Source: Choricystis sp. odSpoLacu1 (taxonomy: Eukaryota; Chlorophyta; Trebouxiophyceae). Taken from it: 64,000 bases of DNA. Positions 34,836 to 46,042 of this stretch are shown piece by piece. The DNA lies in contig OY253651.1 of the NCBI GenBank assembly GCA_958009055.1, positions 620,001-684,000 of the forward strand, written 5' to 3'. The position numbers were made by a program, and so were the translations under genes. The notes beneath the pieces are model-generated. The model made no database searches, was not told where the DNA came from, and saw only the letters and a program-made list of their open reading frames with translations. Each line of letters starts with the position of its first letter. The first letter of the stretch is position 1.

Positions 34836-36418
34836 ATGCCGCCCACTATGGACGCCGGGTGCGTGTGTGGCGCCCAGATCGGGAGGGAGAGGGGGGGCAG
34901 AGCACACCGCCGCAGTTGCCGTCCCACTGACGCTTCTCTTTACCCCCGCACTCTCCCACACACAGGCCCCGCCAAACGCCCGAAGAACGCGCGGCCAGGC
35001 GTGAAGCCCAGCGGCTCAAGGAGGAGGTGCGTGTGTGGGGAGTGTGCGAGAAACGCGGCCGTGGCCCCCATTTCGTTTTCCCCCCGCACCCGCCCTCACA
35101 CACCACTCCCCACCCAACTCCCCCCCACACACACCAGGACGAACTGCTCAAGCTCAAGCACGCCTCCCTGGCCGAAGTCAACATCGCGGCCGCCCTGGCG
35201 GCTCGGTCGGCGGGCGCGCGGTTGACGAAGGACACTCCGTTTATCAGCGACGTGCGCTTCACCGCCACCCCACCCCACCCTCCTGGCGACCCCAAGCCCC
35301 TCAAACGGCGGCTGGATGTGGGGGGCGCGTCCGCGTATGCGCCGTCGTCGCTGGAGAGGGGGCCTCTGCGGGATGCGCCGCTCGGGGATGGCGGCGTGGC
35401 GGTGTCGCTGTTGACGCCCGAGGCGTACGTGGCGCCGTCTGCTCCGCTCAGGTTGCACCCTGCTGATGCGGCTTTGTTGCGGGCGGCGGCAGGAGGGGGC
35501 GGCGGCGCAGGGGCGGCAGCGGCCGCTGCTGCCGCTGCGGGCGCGCCCGCCGCCGCGGGGCGCCCCCACGGCGCCGAACTCTCCTGGCTTGTCCGCACCA
35601 CCTACGTTACCACCGATGGTGCCCGGCGGGGGGGGGCGGGCGGTGGTGGCGGCCAGCCCGCCCCGTCTGCGCGGGGGGACGGCACGGCTGCGGCCGCGCT
35701 CGCTGCTGATCCAGCGGCGTTGGCAGCGGCCGTGGCGGCCACCTTTGACGCAGCCGCCGTCCCTCCCATCCACCCCACCAACCCGACTGCGAAACCCGTG
35801 TCGGTGCGCCCCCTGCTGCCCAACATGGACGCGGCCGCGGCGGCACACCACGTGCTGTTGACGACGGATCGAGACCCCCTGGCCGACGCACGTGGTTCTG
35901 TCGGCCGGTCCCTCAACGCCCTCCCTCCCGCCTCCCGGGACGCCTTCGCAGCCGCCGCCGCCACCAAGTCGTACGTCGTGGCGCGGGAGGGAGGGGGCGA
36001 CCCTGACAGGTTCGTTGCCTTTTTGGTGCCGCGCCCTGGGTCTGCTGCTGCCGACGCCGCGATCGCGGCCGCAGCACGCGCAGCCGACGCTGGCCCCTCC
36101 ACCCCCACCCCCATCGTGGGCGAGTATGAGTGGGTGCGCGAGTTTGGGTACACAGTGACTGCGCCCCCGCCCCCGGGTGCGGGCGCGGCAGCCGCCGTCC
36201 TGGACATTGGCGACGGCCCCGCCGCCCCCGTCACCTACATCGATGTGTCCACCCGGCTGGCCTTGACCGCCCGCCGGCCACGTGGCGAAGGCAGCGCGGC
36301 CGGCACAAGCAGTGGGGTCGCGCGGCCGGAAGCGGTGACGCTCTCCGCGCGCCCGCGCACCGACGCAGAGGAGGAGGACGCGCGGGCGCGCGTGCGGGCG
36401 TTGGGGGGGACGGCATGA
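34836..36418 (+). CDS. PAF1: PAF1 subunit of the Paf1 transcription elongation complex
   Basis: Three exons: 34836-34858 (23 bases), 34966-35026 (61 bases) and 35138-36418; 454 residues. Spliced, the start reads MPPTMDAGPRQTPEERAARR and continues into DELLKLKHASLAEVNIAAA. PAF1 features in order: ELSWLVRTTYVTTD, PPIHPTNPTAKPVSVRPLLPN, KSYVVAREGGGDPDRFVAFL, GEYEWVREFGYTV and VTYIDVSTRLALTARRP. Paf1C rides with RNA polymerase II and promotes H2B ubiquitination and H3 methylation. The tail is short (TDAEEEDARARVRALGGTA) compared with the long acidic tail of animal PAF1. The tiny first exon depends on clean reconstruction of a GG|G codon, which works. Confidence 0.9.
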
Positions 36419-36494
36419 TTCTGGAATCATTGTTCAAAAGTCATTCCTTTCCTTCTGCCCATTAAACACACACACACACACAACATGCATGCTT

Positions 36495-37229
36495 TCACGG
36501 CACGCGCCAAAACCGCGGCCCGCGCTGCCGCCTCTCACCCTCCTCCTCCTCCTCCTCACTGTGATCCAGACGCTGCAGCACGCCTGCCGTCGCCAGCGTG
36601 GCCAGCGCGGAGCGCCGGGCGGCGTCCTCGCTGGCGTCGTCCCCGCCGCGCGGGGGCGGCACGCCTTGCGAGTCGGCGGCAGCCTGCCTAAAGTCGCGGC
36701 ACGCGGCCACGGCAGCGTCTCGGTCGTCTGACGAAGGCAAAAACCCTAATATAGTGCGCAACACGTCCAGCGGCAGCGCGGGCAGGCGGGTGCGGTCCGC
36801 GCGCACGGCTCGTGCAGCGGCCGCGTCGGCGCGCGCGCGCGTGACCGCCGCTTCCTTCGCCGCCCTGGCCACAGCTTTGGCTTTGGCCGCGGGCAGCGCC
36901 GTCGCCGCGCACCGCGCCACCCCCGCCACCGCCCGCGCCGCGGCGGCGTGGTGGGGCGGCGCGCCGTTTGCTGCCAGCGCGAAAGCGTCGGCGGCAACTG
37001 CAGCCGCCGCGCCCTTGGTGGCCCGCCCGTCTCGCACGATGCACATCGCGACTTGGAGTTTGGCCGCCGCCGCCACCACGGCGGCGCCGTTGCCGGCGGC
37101 TGCGGCGGTCAGGTGGGTGCAAATGCGCAGCCGCGCGTAGCGGCGCAGGGTCAGGGGGCACCCGTCGCGCCGGGTGGGGGGGGAGGAGGAGGAGGTGGAT
37201 GTGTCCGAGTCATTGTCCGTCGCCGGCAT
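36495..37229 (-). CDS. F-box-like protein
   Basis: Intronless, 244 residues from ATG 37229 (MPATDNDSDTSTSSSSPP). An Ala-rich helical body (about 30-150) precedes an F-box-like stretch near 165-200: LPALPLDVLRTILGFLPSSDDRDAAVAACRDFRQAA. The tail is acidic and then basic (HSEEEEEEGERRQRGPRFW). F-box proteins select substrates for SCF ubiquitin ligases; here no known substrate-binding repeat follows, so the target is unknown. An upstream ATG would add 46 residues without clear coding character. It converges on PAF1 with 76 bases between stops. Confidence 0.6.
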   Translation of the reverse strand: MPATDNDSDTSTSSSSPPTRRDGCPLTLRRYARLRICTHLTAAAAGNGAAVVAAAAKLQVAMCIVRDGRATKGAAAAVAADAFALAANGAPPHHAAAARAVAGVARCAATALPAAKAKAVARAAKEAAVTRARADAAAARAVRADRTRLPALPLDVLRTILGFLPSSDDRDAAVAACRDFRQAAADSQGVPPPRGGDDASEDAARRSALATLATAGVLQRLDHSEEEEEEGERRQRGPRFWRVP

Positions 37230-37442
37230 TCGGGGTCGAGGGCGCGCCAGGCGGGACCCAATTCCGCGAGAGAGGTGTGGGAGGTCGGGGAGGGACGAAC
37301 AACCTCCCTCTTCCCGCGACAGTTTTTCCCTCTCCCTCCCCGACCAAGCCAGGCCTGTTGCACCCACACAGTCCAGTTAAACCACTACAAAGCACAGGGC
37401 GATCGAAAAACAACTAACAAAAACAAAACCAACAACAATCAC

Positions 37443-38035
37443 TCACTCCCCCTCATTCTCCTCCTCCGCCGCCTTCTCCGCCGCCCGCGCCGCCCTCCAC
37501 CCCTGCCAAAACCACAGCTGCTGCCCATGTATGGCGTCCGCCACGGTGGGCCGGGCCAGGGCGCGGCGCAGGGCGGGGGAGGAGAGAAGGTCCAGCGCGA
37601 ACAGGGCATGCGGGTGGGTCAGGTGGCGCGCGTATTCAGGGCGGCGCCAATAGGCCAGGTGGGCCAGGTAGGCCAGGAAGGCGGGGTCGTCAAAGTAGGC
37701 GTTGGTGGCGAGCCCTGGGGAGGTGAGAGGGTTAGGGGGGAGAGGGGGGGAGAGGCGGCAAGGAGGTGGTTGGTGTGGGGCACACGCCTGAGCCGTCACA
37801 CACACATCCACACATACAGCACGCCACACACTCACAATGCAGGTAGTGCGGGTTGGCCAGGCACTGCACAAACTCGAGGTCCTGGGGGTTGTGGGGAGGA
37901 AGGGTTGAGAGAGAGAGTGCGAGGCACACACATCACGCAAACTTCATCTCTCTCTCTCTCCAATCTCACCAGCTCAAACCGAGCCTTGTCGTCGGGCAGC
38001 GCGTCCAGCGGGGGCGCCGTGGTGGGTGGGGCCAT
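37443..38035 (-). CDS. MED31: Mediator subunit 31
   Basis: Three exons: 37970-38035, 37836-37881 and 37443-37714; 127 residues. Spliced, the core reads DDKARFEL|DLEFVQCLANPHYLH|WLATNAYFDDPAFLAYLAHL and AYWRRPEYARHLTHPHALF, an unmistakable MED31 pattern. MED31 sits at the Mediator middle module hook and supports RNA polymerase II pre-initiation complexes. All three pieces are needed to rebuild the family sequence, so the two introns (88 and 121 bases) are secure. The C-terminus is acidic. Confidence 0.95.
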
Positions 38036-38401
38036 TGGGCGTTGCGAATCGGAAGAAAAAGGGGGTCGTGCGGTGGTGTGTTTTCAGCCTGCTGGCCCGC
38101 CTCCCCGCGGCACGGGACCGCGAGTGTGATGGGCACAAACCACGGGACGGGGGCGATGGAGGGAGCTGGCCGAGGGCAGACTACCGATCGCGACCGGCAG
38201 TCGGCGACCGAAAAACGGAGATTGACAGTGCAACGTCGGCTTTCGACCCTCGTCTCCTCTCCCTCCCCCGTTTCCGGTTTCCGTGGGAGTCGATTTTTGA
38301 TTGCACATCCCCCAGCAGAGAGAGTCGCCTGACCTACACAAAAACAAAACACACACACACGGGCACACAGTCTCTCTCCCCCTCTCTCCCTCTTCTTTCA
38401 T
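38036..38401. other. MED31 promoter and downstream flank of the next gene
   Basis: 366 bases without a supported gene between the MED31 start and the stop of the unidentified gene at 38402. A CA repeat sits near 38348-38360. Confidence 0.5.
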
Positions 38402-39073
38402 TCACGCGCTGGCCTCGCTCGCCCGCGTCCGCCGCCCGCTCGACACCCGCCGCGTGGCGGGTTTGGCCCGCCCCGACGCATACGTCGTCGTGGACGCCCA
38501 CGTCCCCCGCCGCAGCGTGGCCCGCGCGCGCGCGGCGGCCGCTTTCGCGGCTTTGCGCCCAGCGTAGCCTCCGACACCCGGGGGGGGCGCCTCCCCCACC
38601 GCTCCCCGCCGCAGCAGGGCCACCACGTGCCTCAGCGTAAAGTTGGGGATGGCTTCCGGGGGTGGGCGTGGCCGCACCCGCTTGGGCGGCGCCGACGGCG
38701 GACGAGGCGGCACACTGCCGCCGCGGCTGGCCGAGCCGGCGCGGGCGCCGCCACCACCACCGCCCGCAGCAGCAGCAGCCGAAGGCCGCACCCGCACGCG
38801 GCGGGGGGCATCCGGGTCGGGCGCGTCCAGCGGGAAGACGGCGAGGCGTTTGGAGAGGGGGGCCCCCCGGTCGCCGACCCTCATGTCGCGGTCGTCCAGG
38901 ACAGGGCCGTCGGGCGGGGGCTCCCACGCGGGCCCCGCGTGCGCAGCCAGCCCCACCCGGGCCGAAATGGCGGCCAGGGCGTCGCCCAGGACGTACTGCA
39001 CGCCGTCCGGGGCGGGGGCGGCCGCGGGGATGGGGAGCGCGGGCGGGTGGGGCGGGAAGCCGCCAGCCGCCAT
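38402..39073 (-). CDS. Unidentified 223-residue protein
   Basis: A single frame with the GC-ending codon bias of its neighbours. Residues about 20-85 look ordered (VQYVLGDALAAISARVGLAAH, VGDRGAPLSKRLAVFPLDAP); a Gly/Pro/Ser linker follows, then a second short ordered stretch (IPNFTLRHVVALLRRGAVG) and an Arg-rich tail. I do not recognise the family. The Arg-rich end and lack of membrane segments suggest a nuclear or RNA-associated protein, but this is a guess. The 215-base promoter is shared with the mL43-like gene. Confidence 0.6.
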   Translation of the reverse strand: MAAGGFPPHPPALPIPAAAPAPDGVQYVLGDALAAISARVGLAAHAGPAWEPPPDGPVLDDRDMRVGDRGAPLSKRLAVFPLDAPDPDAPRRVRVRPSAAAAAGGGGGGARAGSASRGGSVPPRPPSAPPKRVRPRPPPEAIPNFTLRHVVALLRRGAVGEAPPPGVGGYAGRKAAKAAAARARATLRRGTWASTTTYASGRAKPATRRVSSGRRTRASEASA

Positions 39074-39288
39074 GAGGTGTGTTTTGGGAGGAGGGAGGGG
39101 CTGTGTGGAGACGCAGTGGCGTCTCCCTGGGGTGAGACGAAGGGGGAGACGGCGGAGCGGGGAGGAGACCGCCCGTCAAAGCGAGGAGTGTGCCAGGCTC
39201 TCGAAAACGCGTCGGCAGAGCGACGGCCTCCTTTTGCCGCCCAAATCTCGCCCCCCCGCGCCCCCTCTCTTCCTCTGCACAACCTGCG

Positions 39289-39681
39289 ATGCCAGCCCCC
39301 GCCCCCCTAGCCAACGTGGCCCGCCTGGTCGTCGCATTCCACCCGGCCTGCCCCGCGTCCCGCGGCGCGCGCGAGTTTCTGGCGCGCGTTTCCTGCGCGC
39401 GCGCGGCGGCCGCCTTCCCCGACACGGCGGTCGAGCCCGCCCGCAACGGTGTGGCGGGCGCACCCTCCGTGGCGGTGGAGACGGCGGACAAGCGGCGGAT
39501 CACGATCGAGGCGGCGGGACTGACAGCAGAAGCGCTGGCCGCGCGCGTTGCGGCGGCGGCCACGGGGGGGGACGCGACGGCGGGGCCCGCCGCCGCGCTC
39601 AAGGGGGCCAAACTGGTCTCCGAGTGGGGGGCGGGCGCGTTTGACGCGGGGACGGCGACCAAGGTGCCTGTGTGTGGGTGA
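39289..39681 (+). CDS. mL43-like mitochondrial ribosomal protein (L51/S25/CI-B8 fold)
   Basis: Intronless, 130 residues. The pattern LVVAFHPACPASRGAREFLARV, then an RNGVAGAPSVAVETADKRRITIE strand region and LTAEALAARVAAAA matches the thioredoxin-like L51/S25/CI-B8 domain. That fold is shared by mL43 and by complex I subunit NDUFA2. The SRGAREFL segment and the tail favour mL43, but NDUFA2 is not excluded. An upstream methionine would add 33 residues and is less likely. Its stop lies about 170 bases before the inverted repeat. Confidence 0.65.
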   Translation: MPAPAPLANVARLVVAFHPACPASRGAREFLARVSCARAAAAFPDTAVEPARNGVAGAPSVAVETADKRRITIEAAGLTAEALAARVAAAATGGDATAGPAAALKGAKLVSEWGAGAFDAGTATKVPVCG

Positions 39682-39888
39682 AGAGGGGAGAGGCGTGTGT
39701 GTGTTTTTGAACTCTGTCCGTTTTCTCTGTGCAAACCATCTTCTTCGTAGTCGCAGTGCGCGCTTTTGCTCCCGTCACCAGGTTGGGGGGTGGGGCTGGG
39801 GCGTCAGGAGACGCAGGGTGAGGGAGGGCGCCCTCCCCGTGTTTTGGTGCTTAGCCTACATATCCCACCGAAACTCTCTCAATGACAT

Positions 39889-40004
39889 GGAACGTTCATA
39901 CCACCCATAACACGCCGGTTCTCGTCTGATCACCGAAGCTAAGCTGGGTTGGGCCCGATCAGTACTACGTTGAGGAATCACGCGGGAACCCCGGGTGACG
40001 TTCT
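39889..40004 (+). rRNA. 5S ribosomal RNA
   Basis: 116 bases with the eukaryotic 5S consensus: CATACCACCC near the start, CGTCTGATCACCGAAGCTAAGC carrying the A-box region, GATCAGTACTACG, and CGCGGGAACCCCGGGTG near the end. The ends pair as helix I (GGAACGT with ACGTTCT). A TTTT at 40006-40009 supplies the RNA polymerase III terminator. It is the outermost gene of the histone repeat. Confidence 0.95.
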
Positions 40005-40009
40005 GTTTT

Positions 40010-40315
40010 GGTTGGCGGGGGGTGAGGTTTTCGTTTTTTTGGGTGCGCGGAAGGGGGGCTGCTGCCGTCCCCGTCTGCAACGTGAAGAGGGTGGTGCAGG
40101 CTATCGTGTGCTGGCGGTGTGAGTGTGGGGGAGAGAGGTGCTGGGTGTGTGGGCGTGGAGGCGGCGTTGTTTTTTTGGGGTCGACCAAACCTCGCGCGCG
40201 CTCCGTCGTCTCTGCTCTCCCGTTTTTTCTTCACCACCGCGCGCAGAGACAACACTTGTTTTATTTTTACATCATTGAGAGAGAGAGAACAAGCTTTGTT
40301 TTCAGTGTTCGTTGG
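40010..40315. other. Spacer between 5S and the H3 3' signal
   Basis: About 300 bases of G-rich then mixed sequence with no gene seen. It repeats in reverse at 56485-56790. Confidence 0.6.
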
Positions 40316-40334
40316 TGGTGTTGATATAACACCA
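40316..40334 (-). terminator. Histone 3' hairpin of H3, left arm
   Basis: In transcript sense: TGGTGTT, loop ATATC, AACACCA, followed by CCA and, about a dozen bases on, CTGAAAAC. It lies about 127 bases past the H3 stop. Confidence 0.85.
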
Positions 40335-40461
40335 GTTTTTGAATTTTTTGTCTGTTTTTTTTAGTTTTTTTGAGTGCTTGAGTCACGCGGCCCGGCAAGC
40401 CAAAACACGCGCGGTCAGGGACAGAGCTGTGCGAGAGCGGAAGGCGTCATAGAGACACACT

Positions 40462-41719
<1,258 letters not shown>

Positions 41720-41818
41720 GCGTCTCGTCGCCGACACCCCGTGTCGTAGCCTTGCGTGGCTCGACGGCTCTGTTCCACAAACCAAAAACCCAGACAAAAA
41801 GACAAAAAACAACAAAAC

Positions 41819-41837
41819 TGGTGTTATATCAACACCA
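41819..41837 (+). terminator. Histone 3' hairpin of H4, left arm
   Basis: TGGTGTT-ATATC-AACACCA, then CCA and a downstream CTGAAAAC at about 41848. Confidence 0.85.
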
Positions 41838-42232
41838 CCATACTTGACTGAAAACACTTGACAAAAAGGCCAGCGTGGGTTTGGAAGGCATTCTATTCTC
41901 TCTCTGCGCGCGAGCGTGTAAAAAGAAAGGCGTGGGTGCGACACCGCGTGACGGAAAAAGGAGACGCGGTCGGAGGCAGCTGCTGCAGCCCTCTCTCTTT
42001 GCTGCTCTCTCTCAAACCCAGCGTGTGGGCTTCTCTGCTGCGTGTGTCGACGTCGCGTGCGTGAGACCAGGGGAGACGTGCGTGAGAGCAGACGCTGATT
42101 TGATTGCGCTCGAGAGTCTGCTCACACCCTCCCCTCTCCCAAGAGACGGGCCCTCCCCTCCCTGGCTGACTCACACACTCACGGCGCTGACATTTTCTCT
42201 CTCTCCACAAGGCGTTTTCAGTGACAAAATGG
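41838..42232. other. Spacer between convergent H4 and H2B 3' signals, left arm
   Basis: About 400 bases, CT/GA-rich, with no gene seen. It repeats in reverse at 54569-54963. Confidence 0.6.
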
Positions 42233-42251
42233 TGGTGTTGATATAACACCA
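42233..42251 (-). terminator. Histone 3' hairpin of H2B, left arm
   Basis: Same 19-base hairpin in transcript sense, about 88 bases past the H2B stop, with CTGAAAAC following. Confidence 0.85.
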
Positions 42252-42338
42252 GTTGGTTTTTTTTTTTGATTTTTTGTTTGGAGAGGCAGAGTGCGTAGTC
42301 AGGGGCGAGTCGAAAACTCACCCCGTCACAACACCACT

Positions 42339-42831
42339 TCAGGCGGAGGTGAACTTGGTCACGGCCTTGGTGCCCTCGGACACGGCGTGCTTGGCCAGCT
42401 CACCGGGGAGGATGAGGCGGACGGCCGTCTGGATCTCGCGGGAGGTGACAGTCGGCTTCTTGTTGTAGCGGGCCAGGTTGGCGGTCTCGGTGGCGATCTG
42501 AGGTGGGAGGGTGTGAGAGGCGGGTTGGTGTGAGCGTGTGTGTGAAGCAGGACGCGGCGCGATGCCATTCGAAACGACGCGCGCGCACTCGTTTTCTCCC
42601 TCCTCCCCTCACCCCACCCCCCTGCACCACACCCACCTTCTCGAAGATGTCGTTGATGAAGGAGTTCAGGATGGACATGGCCTTGGACGAGATGCCGGTG
42701 TCGGGGTGCACCTGCTTCAGGACCTTGTAGATGTAGATCTTGTACGTCTCGTGCTTGGCCTTGACGCGCTTCTTGGCGCCGCCCTTGGCGACCTTCTTGG
42801 CGGGCTTCTTGGCAGCAGCTTTGGGAGCCAT
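42339..42831 (-). CDS. H2B: Histone H2B, left copy
   Basis: Exon 1 is 42637-42831 (65 codons) and exon 2 is 42339-42497; 117 residues. Core motifs include [22 protein letters not shown] (split across positions 31-52), FINDIFEK at the splice site, then [32 protein letters not shown] and AVTKFTSA. The N-terminal tail is short (about 25 residues). The tail end [12 protein letters not shown] holds the conserved Lys that Paf1C-dependent ubiquitination targets in other eukaryotes. The intron is phase 0, 139 bases. Confidence 0.98.
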
Positions 42832-43184
42832 TGGAATGGGTTGGTGTGGGGGGTGGGAGGGGGGGATGTGTGAAAGAAAGTGGAGTGTGGAGAGGCACGC
42901 ACAGTGGGAGAATAGGAGGCGCGATGGAGGGCGAGTGTGGGACCAATGGGGGTGCAGCGTGCGTCCGCAGCGTCTGGCCCCCAGGCCCACTCACAGTGGC
43001 GCGTGCGCGCACACTAACCTGTCATTGGTTCTGACTCCCGCCCGTCACCGCCCCCCCATGACGCTGTGTGCGTCCCTCTGCCTCCCACACCTCCACACTT
43101 TTCCTCATCCCCCCCTACCCCCCACCTCACCACAACACTTTTCCTCATCCCCCCCTACCCCCCACCTCACCACCAACACTCACC
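42832..43184. promoter_or_regulatory. Divergent H2B/H2A promoter, left arm
   Basis: CCAAT at 42943-42947 and its inverse ATTGG at 43024-43028. A perfect 40-base tandem duplication (43095-43134 and 43135-43174) forms the C-rich leader directly before the H2A ATG. Confidence 0.65.
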
Positions 43185-43556
43185 ATGTCTGGCCGCGGCA
43201 AAGGTAAATCCTCCGGCAAGAAGGCCGTCACCAAGTCGGCCAAGGCCGGCCTCCAGTTCCCTGTGGGCCGTGTCGCCCGCTACCTGAAGAAGGGCAAGTA
43301 CGCGTCGCGCATCGGTGCCGGCGCCCCTGTTTACCTGGCCGCCGTCCTGGAGTACCTGACCGCTGAGGTGCTCGAACTGGCCGGCAACGCCGCCCGCGAC
43401 AACAAGAAGACCCGCATCGTGCCCCGCCACATCCAGCTGGCCGTCCGCAACGACGAGGAGCTGTCCAAGCTGCTCGCGGGCGTCACCATCGCCGCCGGCG
43501 GTGTCCTGCCCAACATCCACTCCGTGCTGCTGGGCAAGAAGGGCAAGGCCGAGTGA
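43185..43556 (+). CDS. H2A: Histone H2A, left copy
   Basis: Intronless, 123 residues. [15 protein letters not shown] tail, [20 protein letters not shown] core and an end [18 protein letters not shown]. No SQ(E/D)-phi motif is present, so this is canonical H2A and not H2A.X. The acidic-patch residues ([16 protein letters not shown]) are intact. Confidence 0.99.
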   Translation: MSGRGKGKSSGKKAVTKSAKAGLQFPVGRVARYLKKGKYASRIGAGAPVYLAAVLEYLTAEVLELAGNAARDNKKTRIVPRHIQLAVRNDEELSKLLAGVTIAAGGVLPNIHSVLLGKKGKAE

Positions 43557-43696
43557 AGTGGATTGACGTGATGGCGTGATTAGCTTCTCGCGATCGTCTC
43601 CCACGACACCTCAACCACCCTTCCGTCTTCCTGTGTGTAGGGCGCCCGCCCTCCAACCGCTCTGTTCCTGAACAAAAACCCAAACAAAAAAAAAGG

Positions 43697-43715
43697 TGGT
43701 GTTATATCAACACCA
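43697..43715 (+). terminator. Histone 3' hairpin of H2A, left arm
   Basis: The strongest copy: the stem extends to nine base pairs (GGTGGTGTT...AACACCACC, 43695-43717). A TTGAAAAC box follows at about 43726. Confidence 0.85.
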
Positions 43716-43806
43716 CCATGTGCATTGAAAACACACTTTCCTCTAAAAAAAACAAACCGCGTCCTTTTAATTTACGCGAACGAACAACAATCTCTCTCTC
43801 TCGCCA

Positions 43807-44491
43807 TCACAGCGCCCGTGCTCGCTTCAGCATCTTCTGCAGGTCGCCCGACTGGTACAGCGGCACCAGGCCAGGCCCGTCGAAGCACCCGCCGACGTGC
43901 TCGCCCCGAATGAACACGCTGGGCACGCTCGACCGCCCCGTCCGCTTAGATAGCTCCTTTTTAAGGGCCATGCCGCCGGGTGTCTTGTCCAGGTCGATGG
44001 CGGTGTAGCGTGCGCCCAGACTGTCCAGCAGCGCGCGCCCTTTCTGGGAAAACGGGGAGAAGCTCCACGTGAACATGACGACCGGGGCGGACGCGATCAG
44101 CGACTCCAGCTGGCTGGCGACAGCATCGTCATCGTAGGAGCCTGGTGTGGGAGAGGGTGGAGTATGGGATTGACAGGCGCCTGTGTGTGGGAGGATTGTG
44201 TCGAAACAAAAAAACCCGACGCGGCACCCCCACTCCCCCGGCCTCACCCGCAAACAGCCCCCAAATGCCGCTCTTCAACCGGTTGAGCGTGTCATTGCTG
44301 GCAATGTACATGGTGGCGCTGTTGACGGCCGACAGCACGGGGTTGAGCTCCACGACTCTGTCGGGGCTCGGCCGCGCGGCACCCGCCGCCACCCGCACCG
44401 CGCGCGGCGCCAGGGGGACGCGTGACGCGCGCGGCGCCAGGGGGACGCGTGACGCGCGCGTGGGGAGCGACGTGCGCAGGCGGGTCGCCAT
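43807..44491 (-). CDS. Glutaredoxin-like protein lacking active-site cysteines, left copy
   Basis: Exon 1 is 44248-44491 and exon 2 is 43807-44141; 192 residues. An Arg/Ala leader suggests plastid or mitochondrial import. The glutaredoxin fold is clear: VVMFTWSFSPFSQKGRALLD, ARYTAIDLDKTPGG, SSVPSVFIRGEHVGGCFDG. At the place of CPYC the sequence reads SPFS, so neither redox Cys is present; the only Cys in the domain is in GGCFDG. A thiol-redox role is therefore unlikely. This copy carries an extra nine residues (a repeat of SRVPLAPRA) from a 27-base duplication. It sits between H2A and the repeat edge and is not histone-related. Confidence 0.88.
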
Positions 44492-44736
44492 GGTTTTTAT
44501 TGAGGGGGAGGAGGGGCGAAGGCGGACGAAAAGAAACAGGAAAAAGTGGGGGGAGCGACACGGCCTCGCGTCGGTCGAGTCGGGCGCTTGATTTTTTTGG
44601 TCGAAAAACTCGCGTTTTGATTTGGGACGCATTGGAAAGTGCGTGCGTGTGCCGGTTCACGACCAGGCACGCGCTCCTGCTCCCACTCCCTCCCGCACGC
44701 TGCGGCGGGCGGGAGGTGGGAGGCGGGAGCGATGGC

Positions 44737-44759
44737 AACACCACCATCGCCCTGAAAAC
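44737..44759 (+). other. Orphan half of a histone 3' signal
   Basis: AACACCACCA at 44737-44746, five bases, then CTGAAAAC at 44752-44759: the right half of the histone hairpin plus the downstream box, without the left stem. It lies just outside the left arm and follows no histone gene, so it may be the relic of a lost one. Confidence 0.5.
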
Positions 44760-44896
44760 CTGAACAAAAGTCTCTCTCGTGTTGAAAGAGAAGTCCAGCG
44801 GCCAGCTGTAAATTGACCCGCCGCATGCCACTCTCTCTCTCTTTCCGCGTGTCTCTTGCGCGTCAGGCGCACAGCGCGCCCTATCTCCCTGCCGCC

Positions 44897-46042
44897 ATGA
44901 CCGCTGCCAACGCCACCATCGCCCTGCTGGCGGCAGCAGCCGCGTCTGCGCCACCAACCCCCACCCTGGCGCCCACCATTACCATCGTCGGCGTCGCGCT
45001 CACTGCGGCCCTGGTGCTGGCGGACGCCGTCATATCGGTGCTGCTAGGCCTTAACCTGCACTGGCAGCTGGCTACCGGGGTGGTGCGGTGCGTGGAATTG
45101 GAGGTTTGGAGGGTGTTTCTCCTTCGACGTCGGCCCCCGCTTGTTTTGCTCACCTCCCCTTCCTCATCCCCAGGTGCATTGCCCAGCTCACCATACTGGG
45201 CTACGTGCTGGGCCCCATCTTCACCCACAACCTGGCCGCCCTGGTGTTTGGTTATGCCGCGTTCATGGTCACCATCGGCGCGACCGAGTCGGCGGCGCGC
45301 CCGACCCACACCTATGCCGGCATGACGCTGCACGTGACCGCGTGCCTGGGGGTGGCCGCCTTTACTTTCCTCACATACGCCATGGCCGCCGTCGTGCGGC
45401 CGCAGCCGTGGTGGACCGCCCAGTTTTTTGTGCCGACGCTCGGTGTCATGCTGGGCAACGCTGTGTCCGGCGTGGCGGTGGGGTTGGCCGCCCTGCTGGA
45501 AGATCTGGCCACCGGCGGCGACCGCATCGAACTGCTGCTGGCGCTGGGCGCCAGTCGGCGGGAAGCGTGCCGCGACGCGGTCGCGCGCGCGGTGAGGTTG
45601 GCGCTGACGCCCATTTTGAACCAGATGAACGTGATTGGGTTGGTATGGATTCCGGGCATGATGACGGGCCAAATGATTGCGGGGTCGGATCCCAGCCAGG
45701 TGAGCAGGAGAGGAGGGTGTGGGGAGAGCGGTGCTGCGGTTCCATCCTCTCTCTTCTTCCCCACCACTTCTCAATCTTTTTCCCTTCCAGGCCGCCCGCT
45801 ACCAAATGCTCGTCATGTTCCTGGTGGCCGCCACCACCGCGTCCGCCACCGCGGCCGCCGTCGGGCTGGCTGCCACGACGCTGGTCGATGCCGACGCGCG
45901 GTTGCGCCGCGACCGCCTGCGGCCACGCGCTGAGAGTCGGGGGTGGGGCCAGCGCGCCGCACATGCGGCGCATGACGCATGGAGACGCAGGAGACGCCGG
46001 CCAGCGGACGAGGAGCCGTTGATCGGCGGCGGGGGTGGTTAG
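44897..46042 (+). CDS. ALS3/STAR2/FetB-type (UPF0014) ABC permease
   Basis: Three exons: 44897-45087, 45174-45699 and 45791-46042; 322 residues. Several hydrophobic segments span the protein. Family hallmarks: LNLHWQLATGVVRCIAQLTI, FFVPTLGVMLGNAVSGVAVG, ELLLALGASRREACRDA, and NQMNVIGLVWIPGMMTGQMI followed by AGSDPSQAARYQMLVMFL. Bacterial FetB exports iron with the ATPase FetA; plant STAR2/ALS3 with STAR1 confers aluminium tolerance. No ATPase gene is in the window. The C-terminus is Arg-rich and cytosolic-looking, ending EEPLIGGGGG. Confidence 0.9.
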
